Origin: Dendrophyllia cribrosa
Lineage: Eukaryota > Cnidaria > Anthozoa > Scleractinia > Dendrophylliidae
Assembly (NCBI GenBank): GCA_024195265.1
Contig: JAJLRJ010000010.1
Location: forward strand, 33,462,676 to 33,526,675
DNA length: 64,000 bases
Direction: 5' to 3'
Below, in pieces: positions 45,016-54,018 of this stretch. The notes below the pieces were generated by a model. That model had not been told where the DNA came from. It ran no database searches and worked only from the letters and a program-made list of their open reading frames with translations. Made by a program: the position numbers and the translations under genes. Position 1 is the stretch's first letter; every line of letters starts with the position of its first letter.

Positions 45016-45021
45016 AATAAA
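45016..45021 (+). terminator. Polyadenylation signal AATAAA
   Basis: AATAAA lies 121 bp after the arylsulfatase stop codon and is followed by T- and GT-rich sequence, as expected for a cleavage and polyadenylation site. Confidence 0.6.
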
Positions 45022-45780
45022 TAACGTTTTATTCATTTTCGCCGGTAGTATTTCGCTTACGTTACGCACTTTTGCACTTGACGTTGAAGTGCCATTGCCT
45101 AAAATTCATTATTTAAGTTACGCTGTGTTTTTAAGTTCGTTGTGTTTGCATTTGTCCGCATTCAACCGTAAAGTTTTTGCTTAGTATTCGCTTTATTGTT
45201 ATGCCTTGTGCTATTCATCAAATAATAATGACTTCTAAAAGCCAACAGGGTTTTGTATTCATGACAAACAATCTTAATTGTTTTTAACCTCTTAAGGAAG
45301 CGTTCAATTACTAAAAAAGGTCGTGCTTATAATGGCTGCGGTCACATCTGGGCTATAGTTAAGACGGGGATAACTATAGTTAGCTATTTCGATAATGTAA
45401 CCGCTTCTCTGTTCGCTCTAACTATAGTTAGAAAATTTCCGCCTCGGTGACCCAAAACAATACAGATTGCTGGGGGATGTATATCGCGACATTTCACATG
45501 CCCATGAGGATCCTTGAACAAAAAGTTGAATTTTTGATAACCTCATCGCCGCCTTTTTGGAGGATATAGTTTTAATCATAATTCTTATGTGTTCTTCACA
45601 TTTAATTTACTTCAGTCTTCGACTATTGCCTCTGTTTTTTTTGTATAATATTATAAGAAATATTCTGCATGTAATACATTTATCCAAGTATTTTTAATCA
45701 CTTGTTGTACTGAAGAAACGTTTGCAGAAAACTACTACGTTTATAGAAAACTATTTTTTTGAATGAGTAGTTTTTTAGTA
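45022..45780. other. Sequence after the arylsulfatase gene, no gene seen
   Basis: AT-rich; a weak fold-back TAACTATAGTTAG-type repeat lies around 45355-45435. Nothing else was recognised. Confidence 0.5.
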
Positions 45781-45999
45781 AAAGATTTTACTATAAAAAT
45801 TAGCGATAAAAAATCACGACGTTTCGACCTCTCCGAGGTCATTTTCAAGTGGATGTAAGAATACAGAATTAGCATAAATATATTACAGTATAAAAGCATA
45901 AGAATGTAGAGAGCGCAAAAATGTGGTAAAATATGTAAATATAGGTGATAAAAAAAAATTAAACTAATTAAATAAATAAAACAAGAGTTAAAAGGACTT

Positions 46000-46123
46000 T
46001 AGTAGTTAGTACAGTGCTAAACCGGGACCACCCCGACATGTCAAAATAAGCGGTCCGCGCTAGCGAGGACCGCTTATTTTGACATGTCGGGGTGATCCCG
46101 GTTTAGCACTGTACTAACTACTA
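46000..46123. repeat. Left terminal hairpin palindrome
   Basis: TAGTAGTTAGTACAGTGCTA, AACCGGGACCACCCCGACAT and GTCAAAATAAGCGGTCC pair with their complements around a loop of about 8 bases (GCGCTAGC). Near-perfect over about 58 bp per arm; one or two mismatches. Confidence 0.95.
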
Positions 46124-46179
46124 CTTGTTAGCAATCCGGTTATCCACGGGCCCAATCCACACCGGCCTGGTATAATCAA

Positions 46180-46592
46180 TTGAAGAAACGTAAATCCTGT
46201 ATATATAACCCCCACATGGCAATGGCAAACGTTGCACCCAACTTCAACAGAGCACATGGAGGCTACCACGGATGGCTTGCCAGTTACCGAATGGATGTTC
46301 CACCTGATCTTGGTAGAAAGGATCTTCTTCTGTTTCACAATGAAGTCCTTGACAATATGCTCGACGTCATAGAAGAGCAATCCTACGAACTTGGACCTTA
46401 GAAGTTTCAATACACAGTCTTACTAGACATTAAGAAGCAGACAGACGAAGGTGAAGTGAGGGAACAATGTTACGTAGGAGGAGATGGCAACCCAACCATC
46501 CAAAACGTTTTCAATCGCAAAGAAGTAAAAAGAAACTTAGGGCTAGAATAGACCAACTTAGAGAGAAAGTCGCTGGCTGGACAGAAAGAGGT
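46180..46592 (+). pseudogene. Polinton-type DNA polymerase B N-terminal fragment, left arm
   Basis: Frames encode MAMANVAPNFNRAHGGYHGW, ELGPxKFQYTVLLDIKK-like sequence after an in-frame TAG, and an REKVAGWTERG end in another frame. In the right arm the same region continues to an IRGGSYIPLP motif. From memory of the family, a segment with KxQxxLxVxxxK...GSGW...xPxRGSSYIxLPxxL lies N-terminal in Polinton/Maverick-type protein-primed polymerases. The fragment has stops and a frameshift and includes no polymerase catalytic motifs. Confidence 0.5.
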
Positions 46593-46619
46593 TCACTAGA
46601 GCGAAAGATTTTGTTTTGA

Positions 46620-46900
46620 CTACCAATTTTTCAACCACCTTTTTGGAGCGGCATTCTTTTTTTTTTTTTGCCCCTTGCCCCAGCAGTATATGGCATATGC
46701 TTTGCCTGGTGCGGCATATGCATTGCCCCTTGCCAGCAGTGGCCTTTTTTTTGCCCCTTGCCCCAGCGGTATATGGCATGCAGCATGCACCCGCAAGCCC
46801 GGTGGCATATGCATTGCCCTTACCCCGCAAGCCTGGTATATGGCATATGCATTGCCCTTGCCAGCAGTGGGAAGGGAAATCGCTAGAGCATACAGCTATG
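46620..46900. repeat. GGCATATGCATTGCCCCTTG repeats upstream of the Rep-like ORF
   Basis: Four or five irregular copies of TATGGCATATGC and GCATTGCCCCTTGCCAGCAG over about 250 bp, with palindromic CATATG and GCATGC words. They lie directly upstream of the TATATATA/ATG of the large ORF and are found only in the left arm. They could be iterons, but no binding protein is known. Confidence 0.6.
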
Positions 46901-46981
46901 TCGTACAAAAGCAAGAAAAGTTGTCCACATTTTTTTAACAAAAATTTAAAATTTAAAACTACTATATATATGCGGGTCGCG

Positions 46982-49102
46982 ATGAATGCGCAGCGAGCAA
47001 CTTTGGAAGAGATGGGCCTACGAACTAAGAAGACAGTCGCCATACACATCTTGCAGGAGAACGTCTACGAAAGCAATTTGGTCTCCGACATCGCGAGTGT
47101 CGATTACCTCTCGGGGCACCAGGGGCAAACGAATCTCCAACCCTTGGATGGGCTTCCAGTCTTTGTAGACGATTTCTATGTCTATGTCCCACTGCAAGAG
47201 AAAGACATTGTTCGGATACGTGGTCGCAAGACTTCTTGTACCACAGGCGAAGAGGGCGCAGCCAAAAGACTGGTGGCGCAGATCTCTATCTTTGTTCGGG
47301 AAGTCTGGGGCGACGAAGACGGGTACAAGCACATTTCGGTAGCCCACACAGTCGATGCAAACTCCAGTGGCACTATCGTGGGGACAGTGGAGCAAATCGA
47401 AAACGCAACAGGTTACCACGCCAGACGAATCTGGGAGAGGCTGCACCCTGGAGAGGAAGCCGCTTGCTATGCTGTTTGCAAGGTAGATGTTTCGAATGTG
47501 CCAATGGGAAGGCTGCAGGAAGGTCTCCCACGTATGCGACGCCTTCTGGAGGCAATTAGCTGGGCGCAATACCAAATAGATTACACGCAAGACCTCTCGG
47601 GAACCCTGGACAGGCAGGCATTGGTGCAGCATTTATTGGACGAGCACGAATTCTTCCGACAAGGCGAGGGTGGTGGTGGGCGTGGCTATATTTTAGACAA
47701 CACAAACTCCGTGGGCAGCCATGTCTTAACCTTCGTCCAAACACGAAATGGTCGCACGACCGCCACCAAAGTCTACAACAAGTTTGTGTCGCAGTTGGAG
47801 GCCGGGGAGGTGCGAGAGACCCTCGGTGGCCACATAGCCCACACTGTAGACAGTCCAAACCACCATCTCCGTCGGACATTGTGCCATCCAGCTGTGCTAG
47901 AGAGAGGTTGCACACGCATCGAGACTTCGATGTACGGCTGCGGCTTGGAGGATCTATCCACAACTGTAGCGGAAGAGCTGGTGGCGGAGACATTGGAGTT
48001 GGTTAGCCCTTGTTCAGCAAATCCTTGTGGGGATAGCAAATGCTGCACCATTTCCGACCATGGTCTCTTTGTTGTCCAGCCGCTAGCAAAGCAATGGGAA
48101 AACTTCGCGAGCCAGCTAGACCGCTGCATGGTGCTGGGAGACCGTCCACAAGGGAAGATATATCTCGCATGGAGTGGCCACAGCAAAACCGGCAAGCTGC
48201 AGGGGATGGTTTTCCAGCCGACACCAGCGATGGTTGCGGACGACACGACTTGGGAGAGAGCAATCGAATGGACAATTGCCGACTTTGGGCTCCAAAACTG
48301 CCCCATATTTCGCACGGAGATCTTGGGGGAGGAAAACGAAGAGATACTCTTTTCGCCTCTGCGCTGCCAAACAAAAGTCGGCCCAACCATTCTAGCTGCA
48401 AGCAAGAAGCCCTGCGAGCTGCACCCAGGCGCCCCTAATCCACAGGAGATACTCCCGCCAACAAGGCATGTAGAGTGGGTCTGGAGAACAAGAAAGCCAG
48501 CAAGGATCGGGATGGAGCGACCCTCTTGCGACCTGGTGGAAGTGCCGGAAATAGCCGAAGGCAGACATCTTTCCACCCTCTCCACAAGAAGACGCCTGCT
48601 TCGTTTGCAAGAGCTAGTGGAGGCCCAAAATAGATTGGAATGGGCAGCGCGAATGAAGGGGGTCGTCGAGAGGGCCAGAGAGAATGTCGAAAGCCGGCGA
48701 AGAGAGCTCGAGCGGTTGGAGGAGGCTACCAAGGAAATTCTTGAACTGCGGGAAGAAAAGTGCCAAACAAGGCGAGCCGTCGAACAGGCGCTTGTTGGGT
48801 GGACGTACAAGATTTTCGAAAACGCTGGCAAGACTTTCTATGTCTTGGGCTTTCGGACAACACAAACTGGGGGAAACAGAGTGGTGCTGGAGGACGAAGA
48901 AGGGGAGACAGTATGCGTGTGGCCCACAAGGGGTTTGGGAAGAATTTCGGACAACCAATCGGAGTGCTTCGAGCGATCGAAGAGTACCACAACAGAACAC
49001 TCCATTGGATTCCAAGAAGAAATACAAGGCTGCAGATCCGTGTGCAGCAGTCCCAGTCCTTTTGGAACAACGAAGGGACAAAAATCAATTGGAACCCACT
49101 AG
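46982..49102 (+). CDS. Large ORF, possible rolling-circle Rep-like protein, left arm
   Basis: 706 codons from ATG 46982 (an in-frame ATG at 46970 overlaps a TATATATA run). The central part has YQIDYTQDLSGTLDRQALVQ, a VGSHVLTFV segment, TKVYNKFVSQLEAGE and CTRIETSMYGC. The order (R/QIDxxxDxxGTLD, a GS motif, K-V/I-Y-N/D-K and RIE) resembles Rep_trans-type replication initiators (phage and plasmid RCR proteins), with the tyrosine of VYNK as a candidate active-site residue. No HUH motif was found, so the assignment is tentative. The last third is charged, with a predicted coiled coil (ARENVESRRRELERLEEATK). The frame ends inside the next ORF. Confidence 0.5.
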   Translation: MNAQRATLEEMGLRTKKTVAIHILQENVYESNLVSDIASVDYLSGHQGQTNLQPLDGLPVFVDDFYVYVPLQEKDIVRIRGRKTSCTTGEEGAAKRLVAQISIFVREVWGDEDGYKHISVAHTVDANSSGTIVGTVEQIENATGYHARRIWERLHPGEEAACYAVCKVDVSNVPMGRLQEGLPRMRRLLEAISWAQYQIDYTQDLSGTLDRQALVQHLLDEHEFFRQGEGGGGRGYILDNTNSVGSHVLTFVQTRNGRTTATKVYNKFVSQLEAGEVRETLGGHIAHTVDSPNHHLRRTLCHPAVLERGCTRIETSMYGCGLEDLSTTVAEELVAETLELVSPCSANPCGDSKCCTISDHGLFVVQPLAKQWENFASQLDRCMVLGDRPQGKIYLAWSGHSKTGKLQGMVFQPTPAMVADDTTWERAIEWTIADFGLQNCPIFRTEILGEENEEILFSPLRCQTKVGPTILAASKKPCELHPGAPNPQEILPPTRHVEWVWRTRKPARIGMERPSCDLVEVPEIAEGRHLSTLSTRRRLLRLQELVEAQNRLEWAARMKGVVERARENVESRRRELERLEEATKEILELREEKCQTRRAVEQALVGWTYKIFENAGKTFYVLGFRTTQTGGNRVVLEDEEGETVCVWPTRGLGRISDNQSECFERSKSTTTEHSIGFQEEIQGCRSVCSSPSPFGTTKGQKSIGTH

Positions 49103-49617
49103 CCGTACTATCCACACCAAAAGTGGAAGACCTGCAGTCGCTGCAAGAGCTGCTGGAAAACGAGGAGCAAAGGGAGCTTGTGGTGCAAAGAGATGCGTTA
49201 GCAGTGGAAACATTGGAGGAAGAAGGGACTAGGCTTTCCACCCTCTGTGCGGAGCCACGAGCAAAAGACAGCAAAAAGGCATTGGAGATGGCCCCGGGCG
49301 ACTATATCGTGCGGCGCTACGCAGAGGCCACCTATCGAGGTGCCCAAAGGACCTACCTTTTCGTCTCCCCGATAGACGAGAAGGGCCAGCCAACCACACC
49401 AGAGGAGACACCCATTTTTGGAGCATTCGTGCAAGACGAGGTCGAAAGAATCGGCCCCCTGGCATTCCTAGTAGGAAAGCACCTCTACTGCAGGCTTGGG
49501 CGAGAGAAAACCCCCAAATCCAAGAACAAATGCCGCATCGCGCAGTTCTTTGTTCCGCAACAGCCAGATGCTCCGCAAGATCCACATGCTCCGCAACAGC
49601 CAGATGCACCGCAATAG
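48913..49617 (+). CDS. Overlapping second ORF with PDAPQ tail, left arm
   Basis: 234 codons starting at ATG 48913 in the -1 frame relative to the Rep-like ORF, overlapping its last 190 bases. It has an acidic coiled-coil-like middle (LQSLQELLENEEQRELVVQR), a segment PGDYIVRRYAEATYRGAQRT and ends in VPQQPDAPQDPHAPQQPDAP. Its upstream overlap is present with the same frame relation in the right arm. It may be expressed by -1 frameshifting or by internal initiation, or the overlap may be a shared inactivating mutation; sequence alone does not decide. Function unknown. Confidence 0.5.
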   Translation: MRVAHKGFGKNFGQPIGVLRAIEEYHNRTLHWIPRRNTRLQIRVQQSQSFWNNEGTKINWNPLAVLSTPKVEDLQSLQELLENEEQRELVVQRDALAVETLEEEGTRLSTLCAEPRAKDSKKALEMAPGDYIVRRYAEATYRGAQRTYLFVSPIDEKGQPTTPEETPIFGAFVQDEVERIGPLAFLVGKHLYCRLGREKTPKSKNKCRIAQFFVPQQPDAPQDPHAPQQPDAPQ

Positions 49618-49995
49618 CCAGATGCACCGCAATAGCCAGATGCTCCGCAACAGCCAGATGCTCCGCAAAAGCCAGATGCACCGCAACAGCCAGATGCTCC
49701 GCAAGAGCCAGATGCTCCGCAAGAGCCAGATGCACCGCAACAGCCAGATGCAGCGCATTAGCCAGATGCTCCGCAACAGCCAGATGCCCCGCAACAGCCA
49801 GATGCACCGCAATAGCCAGATGCACCGCAACAGCCAGATGCTCCGCAAGAGCCAGATGCTCCGCAAGAGCCAGATGCACCGCAACAGCCAGATGCAGCGC
49901 ATTAGCCAGATGCTCCGCAACAGCCAGATGCCCCGCAACAGCCATATGCTCCGCAAGAGCCAGATGCACCGCAACAGCCAGATGCTCCGCAAGAG
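49556..49995. repeat. 18-bp CCGCAACAGCCAGATGCT minisatellite, left arm
   Basis: About 24 tandem copies, in frame with the PDAPQQ end of the preceding ORF. After two to three PDAPQ units some CAG codons read TAG, ending the ORF early, while the rest of the repeat stays in frame. The right arm carries a shorter version (53100-53390), so copy number differs between arms. Confidence 0.95.
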
Positions 49996-50226
49996 GCTCT
50001 GCGCCAGAGGCTGCACTATAGGCATGCGCCAGATGCACAGATCTTTGCCCCACTAGAGGCTACAGTAGCCGCCGCCCTACCACCTCTCCTCTAGGGGTCC
50101 TGGCAGGGTTGCCAGCGGGCACATAGGGACCCACACCCCCAGTGGCCCTAGCAACCAACAGCCTGCGGATGCATAGGGACACGCACACAACCGCCAGCCA
50201 GCCCGCGGACACACCCCCAGTGGCCC

Positions 50227-50541
50227 CTATTTCTGCAGGAAAGAATGTGTCCACCAGCCATTTTCCCTGCAAAGCACCACATCCCCGCAAACGCCAACAG
50301 CTACCAGTGGGCTGGGGCTGTGGTATCCCCATTCCAAAGCTGTTTCTGGTGGAACCCGGGCAAGCATTGCCGCCCCCTTGCTGGAGTCTTGCAGATTCCA
50401 CGCCTCCTTTGCTGCTCTACACAGGGTGTCCCAGTCGGAGCACCAGTTGTTTTCGTGCTTGGCAAGCTCCTTCCGAAAGCCGTGGTATTCGTAGAGTGGC
50501 CACCCTCTCTGGAAACACGTTTGCATGTTTGCAGTGCACAT
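50227..50541 (-). CDS. Small unknown ORF, left arm
   Basis: 104 codons (MCTANMQTCFQRGWPLYEYH start, WGYHSPSPLVAVGVCGDVVL near the end), rich in Trp and Cys. It follows the helix-turn-helix ORF by 24 bp on the same strand, so the two may be co-transcribed. The right-arm copy differs by one residue. No family recognised. Confidence 0.5.
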   Translation of the reverse strand: MCTANMQTCFQRGWPLYEYHGFRKELAKHENNWCSDWDTLCRAAKEAWNLQDSSKGAAMLARVPPETALEWGYHSPSPLVAVGVCGDVVLCRENGWWTHSFLQK

Positions 50542-50565
50542 CCACGGAGTATATGTACAAATTGG

Positions 50566-51309
50566 TTACTCCATCTTTAGAATTCCACTCTTTGGAGCCC
50601 CCTCTCGAATGCCACCCTTTGGGGCCTCCTTTCGAATGCCACCCTTCGGTGCCCCCTCTAGAATGTCGTCCTTTGGCACCTCCTCTCGAGTGCCGACCTT
50701 TGGCTTCGGTGTGGCCGAAAGTTTGCCCACCAGTACCCAGGCAAGCGCCCACCCAACTAGGCCAACCGAACAAAGCCCGAGGAGGTTATAGGCAGCATCC
50801 CTTGCGGCATTGGCGGCAGAAAGAATATTGTCGGCCTTTTCTCGAATAATGTTGCTGCCTTCTTCGATGTGGTCGAGAATGCCTCTTTGGACTTCGTCTA
50901 GATCTTCCACATCTTCCAAATGGAGTTCTTGCCCATCTTGTAGCAAATCCATTTTCGCTTGCAAGTTATCCATTTTTGCTTGCAAGATATCCAATGCAGA
51001 CAGCACCGCAGCCATGTCCCTGGTGCTTGCATTGGCGGCTGCTGGAGCCACTTGTTTTGGTGCCTTTTCTGTGCCCTGGCCATTGGCGGTTGCCTTGGTG
51101 GTTGCCTCTGTGCTTTCCTTGGCGGTTGCCTCCGTGGTTGCCTTGGTGGATGCTGCTGCAGGCTTTTCCTTGTCGGCCTGCTTCCAGATTTTGTACAGCC
51201 GCGATGTTCCTATCCCAAAGCGCTTCCGGATAGAGGCGGCGGGCTCCACTCCACGCAGGGAAAGAATCTCTTGGACTTCTTCGGGAGAGAGATCTCGTGC
51301 TTTCGGCAT
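50566..51309 (-). CDS. Helix-turn-helix, coiled-coil, single-membrane-span protein, left arm
   Basis: 247 codons from ATG 51309, 13 bp after a TATATA. N-terminal residues 1-40 (LSPEEVQEILSLRG, then IRKRFGIGTSRLYKIWKQ) form a likely helix-turn-helix. A low-complexity Ala/Thr/Lys linker follows, then a coiled coil with repeated LQAKMDNLQAKMDLLQD, one hydrophobic span (LLGLCSVGLVGWALAWVLVG) and a tail of GGIREGAPK-type repeats. DNA binding and membrane anchoring are inferences. An ATG ten codons upstream (51339) is also in frame. Nearly identical to the right-arm copy. Confidence 0.6.
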   Translation of the reverse strand: MPKARDLSPEEVQEILSLRGVEPAASIRKRFGIGTSRLYKIWKQADKEKPAAASTKATTEATAKESTEATTKATANGQGTEKAPKQVAPAAANASTRDMAAVLSALDILQAKMDNLQAKMDLLQDGQELHLEDVEDLDEVQRGILDHIEEGSNIIREKADNILSAANAARDAAYNLLGLCSVGLVGWALAWVLVGKLSATPKPKVGTREEVPKDDILEGAPKGGIRKEAPKGGIREGAPKSGILKME

Positions 51310-51429
51310 GGTATATATTAGTGTGTTTGGGAAACCCACTGGTACACACCAAAAAAACTGGTTTGCACTTGGAGTGCTTGCCAGTTGCTCTTACCAGTTG
51401 TGCTTGGAGCACTTAGATCGCTTGCCGGT

Positions 51430-51689
51430 CGCGCTAGGAGCAATGGCTTCCCAGACACGCTTGGAGCACTTGCCGATTGCGCTTGGGCACTTGGATCGCT
51501 TGCCGATCGCGCTTGCCGCTAGCGCTTGGAGCAACTGGAGTGCTTGCCGATCGCGCTTGGAGCACTGGGGTGCTTGCCAGTAGCACTGGAGGCTTGCGGT
51601 ACTCTCCGGGGTGCACTGGAGCACTTGCCAACACCTTGCAAATTCCTTGTAAATTCCTTGTTGGTTCCTACTAGGTTCCAACAAGGAAG
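51430..51689. repeat. Central core of the palindromic element
   Basis: About 260 bp not matched by the opposite arm. It consists of irregular copies of GCTTGGAGCACTTGCCGATC and CTTGCCGATCGCGCTTGG, followed by CCTTGTAAATTCCTTG repeats. It is the turn of the palindrome. Confidence 0.8.
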
Positions 51690-51809
51690 ACCGGCAAGCG
51701 ATCCAAGTGCTCCAAGCACAACTGGCAAGAGCGACTGGCAAGCACTCCAAGTGCAAACCAGTTTTTTTGGTGTGTACCAGTGGGTTTCCCAAACACACTA
51801 ATATATACC

Positions 51810-52553
51810 ATGCCGAAAGCACGAGATCTCTCTCCCGAAGAAGTCCAAGAGATTCTTTCCCTGCGTGGAGTGGAGCCCGCCGCCTCTATCCGGAAGCGCT
51901 TTGGGATAGGAACATCGCGGCTGTACAAAATCTGGAAGCAGGCCGACAAGGAAAAGCCTGCAGCAGCATCCACCAAGGCAACCACGGAGGCAACCGCCAA
52001 GGAAAGCACAGAGGCAACCACCAAGGCAACCGCCAATGGCCAGGGCACAGAAAAGGCACCAAAACAAGTGGCTCCAGCAGCCGCCAATGCAAGCACCAGG
52101 GACATGGCTGCGGTGCTGTCTGCATTGGATATCTTGCAAGCAAAAATGGATAACTTGCAAGCGAAAATGGATTTGCTACAAGATGGGCAAGAACTCCATT
52201 TGGAAGATGTGGAAGATCTAGACGAAGTCCAAAGAGGCATTCTCGACCACATCGAAGAAGGCAGCAACATTATTCGAGAAAAGGCCGACAATATTCTTTC
52301 TGCCGCCAATGCCGCAAGGGATGCTGCCTATAACCTCCTCGTGCTTTGTTCGGTTGGCCTAGTTGGGTGGGCGCTTGCCTGGGTACTGGTGGGCAAACTT
52401 TCGGCCACACCGAAGCCAAAGGTCGGCACTCGAGAGGAGGTGCCAAAGGACGACATTCTAGAGGGGGCACCGAAGGGTGGCATTCGAAAGGAGGCCCCAA
52501 AGGGTGGCATTCGAGAGGGGGCTCCAAAGAGTGGAATTCTAAAGATGGAGTAA
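51810..52553 (+). CDS. Helix-turn-helix, coiled-coil, single-membrane-span protein, right arm
   Basis: Inverted copy of 50566-51309 with one amino-acid difference (Gly to Val before LCSVGLVGW). The same TATATA lies just upstream of the ATG. The two copies diverge outward from the core, so their promoters face each other across 500 bp. Confidence 0.6.
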   Translation: MPKARDLSPEEVQEILSLRGVEPAASIRKRFGIGTSRLYKIWKQADKEKPAAASTKATTEATAKESTEATTKATANGQGTEKAPKQVAPAAANASTRDMAAVLSALDILQAKMDNLQAKMDLLQDGQELHLEDVEDLDEVQRGILDHIEEGSNIIREKADNILSAANAARDAAYNLLVLCSVGLVGWALAWVLVGKLSATPKPKVGTREEVPKDDILEGAPKGGIRKEAPKGGIREGAPKSGILKME

Positions 52554-52577
52554 CCAATTTGTACATATACTCCGTGG

Positions 52578-52892
52578 ATGTGCACTGCAAACATGCAAAC
52601 GTGTTTCCAGAGAGGGTGGCCACTCTACGAATACCACGGCTTTCGGAAGGAGCTTGCCAAGCACGAAAACAACTGGTGCTCCGACTGGGACACCCTGTGT
52701 AGAGCAGCAAAGGAGGCGTGGAATCTGCAAGACTCCAGCAAGGGGGCGGCAATGCTTGCCCGGGTTCCACCAGAAACAGCTTTGGAATGGGGATACCACA
52801 GCCCCAGCCCACTGGTAGCTGTTGGCGTTTGCGGGGATGTGATGCTTTGCAGGGAAAATGGCTGGTGGACACATTCTTTCCTGCAGAAATAG
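52578..52892 (+). CDS. Small unknown ORF, right arm
   Basis: Inverted copy of 50227-50541, 104 codons, one substitution (VVL to VML). It follows the helix-turn-helix ORF by 24 bp. No family recognised. Confidence 0.5.
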   Translation: MCTANMQTCFQRGWPLYEYHGFRKELAKHENNWCSDWDTLCRAAKEAWNLQDSSKGAAMLARVPPETALEWGYHSPSPLVAVGVCGDVMLCRENGWWTHSFLQK

Positions 52893-53099
52893 GGGCCACT
52901 GGGGGTGTGTCCGCGGGCTGGCTGGCGGGTGTGTGCGTGTCCCCATGCATACGCAGGCTGTTGGTTGCTAGGGGGTGTGGGTCCCTATGTGCCCGCTGGC
53001 AACCCTGCCAGGACCCCTAGAGGAGAGGTGGTAGGGCGGCGGCTACTGTAGCCTCTAGTGGGGCAAAGATCTGTGCATCTGGCGCATGCCTATAGTTCA

Positions 53100-53390
53100 G
53101 CCTCTGGCGCAGAGCCTCTTGCGGAGCATCTGGCTGTTGCGGTGCATCTGGCTGTTGCGGTGCATCTGGCTCTTGCGGAGCATCTGGCTGTTGCGGTGCA
53201 TCTGGCTGTTGCGGAGCATCTGGCTAATGCGGTGCATCTGGCTGTTGCGGTGCATTTGGCTCTTGCGGAGCATCTGGCTGTTGCGGTGCATCTGGCTATT
53301 GCGGTGCATCTGGCTATTGCGGTGCATCTGGCTGTTGCGGAGCATCTGGCTCTTGCGGAGCATCTGGCTGTTGCGGAACAAAGAACTGCG
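53100..53390. repeat. 18-bp CCGCAACAGCCAGATGCA minisatellite, right arm (complement)
   Basis: About 16 units, shorter than the left-arm array. This length difference accounts for part of the arm-size difference. Confidence 0.95.
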
Positions 53391-54018
53391 CGATGCGGCA
53401 TTTGTTCTTGGATTTGGTGGTTTTCTCTCGCCCAAGCCTGCAGTAGAGGTGCTTTCCTACTAGGAATGCCAGGGGGCCGATTCTTTCGACCTCGTCTTGC
53501 ACGAATGCTCCAAAAATGGGTGTCTCCTCTGGTGTGGTTGGCTGGCCCTTCTCGTCTATCGGGGAGACGAAAAGGTAGGTCCTTTGGGCACCTCGATAGG
53601 TGGCCTCTGCGTAGCGCCGCACGATATAGTCGCCCGGGGCCATCTCCAATGCCTTTTTGCTGTCTTTTGCTCGTGGCGCCGCACAGAGGGTGGAAAGCCT
53701 AGTTCTTTCTTCCTCCAATGCTTCCACTGCTAACGCATCTCTTTGCACCACAAGCTCCCTTTGCTCGTCGTTTTCCAGCAGCTCTTGCAGCGACTGCAGG
53801 TCTTCCACTTTTGGTGTGGATAGCACGGCTAGTGGGTTCCAATTGATTTTTGTCCCTTCGTTGTTCCAAAAGGACTGGGACTGCTGCACACGGATCTGCA
53901 GCCTTGTATTTCTTCTTGGAATCCAATGGAGTGTTCTGTTGTGGTACTCTTCGATCGCTCGAAGCACTCCGATTGGTTGTCCAAAATTCTTCCCAAACCC
54001 CTTGTGGGCCACACGCAT
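53314..54018 (-). CDS. Overlapping second ORF with PDAPQ tail, right arm
   Basis: 234 codons, same length and frame relation as its left-arm counterpart, with a few substitutions (for example ETLEEEG to EALEEER). It overlaps the 3' end of the fused Rep-like ORF. Function unknown. Confidence 0.5.
   Translation of the reverse strand: MRVAHKGFGKNFGQPIGVLRAIEEYHNRTLHWIPRRNTRLQIRVQQSQSFWNNEGTKINWNPLAVLSTPKVEDLQSLQELLENDEQRELVVQRDALAVEALEEERTRLSTLCAAPRAKDSKKALEMAPGDYIVRRYAEATYRGAQRTYLFVSPIDEKGQPTTPEETPIFGAFVQDEVERIGPLAFLVGKHLYCRLGREKTTKSKNKCRIAQFFVPQQPDAPQEPDAPQQPDAPQ

Noticed and set aside
47773..48831. 352-codon minus-strand ORF opposite the Rep-like gene
   Set aside because: Antisense open frame in GC-rich coding DNA; no recognisable motifs, and the plus-strand frame has the conserved blocks.
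49556..49995. TAG codons in place of CAG, suggesting a reassigned stop codon
   Set aside because: The 700-codon ORF before it uses no TAG, so the changes are better explained as mutations in the repeat.
49229..50053. Long ORFs opposite the Rep-like genes with AEHLAVAVHLA or LLRSIWLL repeats
   Set aside because: Antisense shadows of the 18-bp minisatellite and neighbouring ORFs; no independent features.
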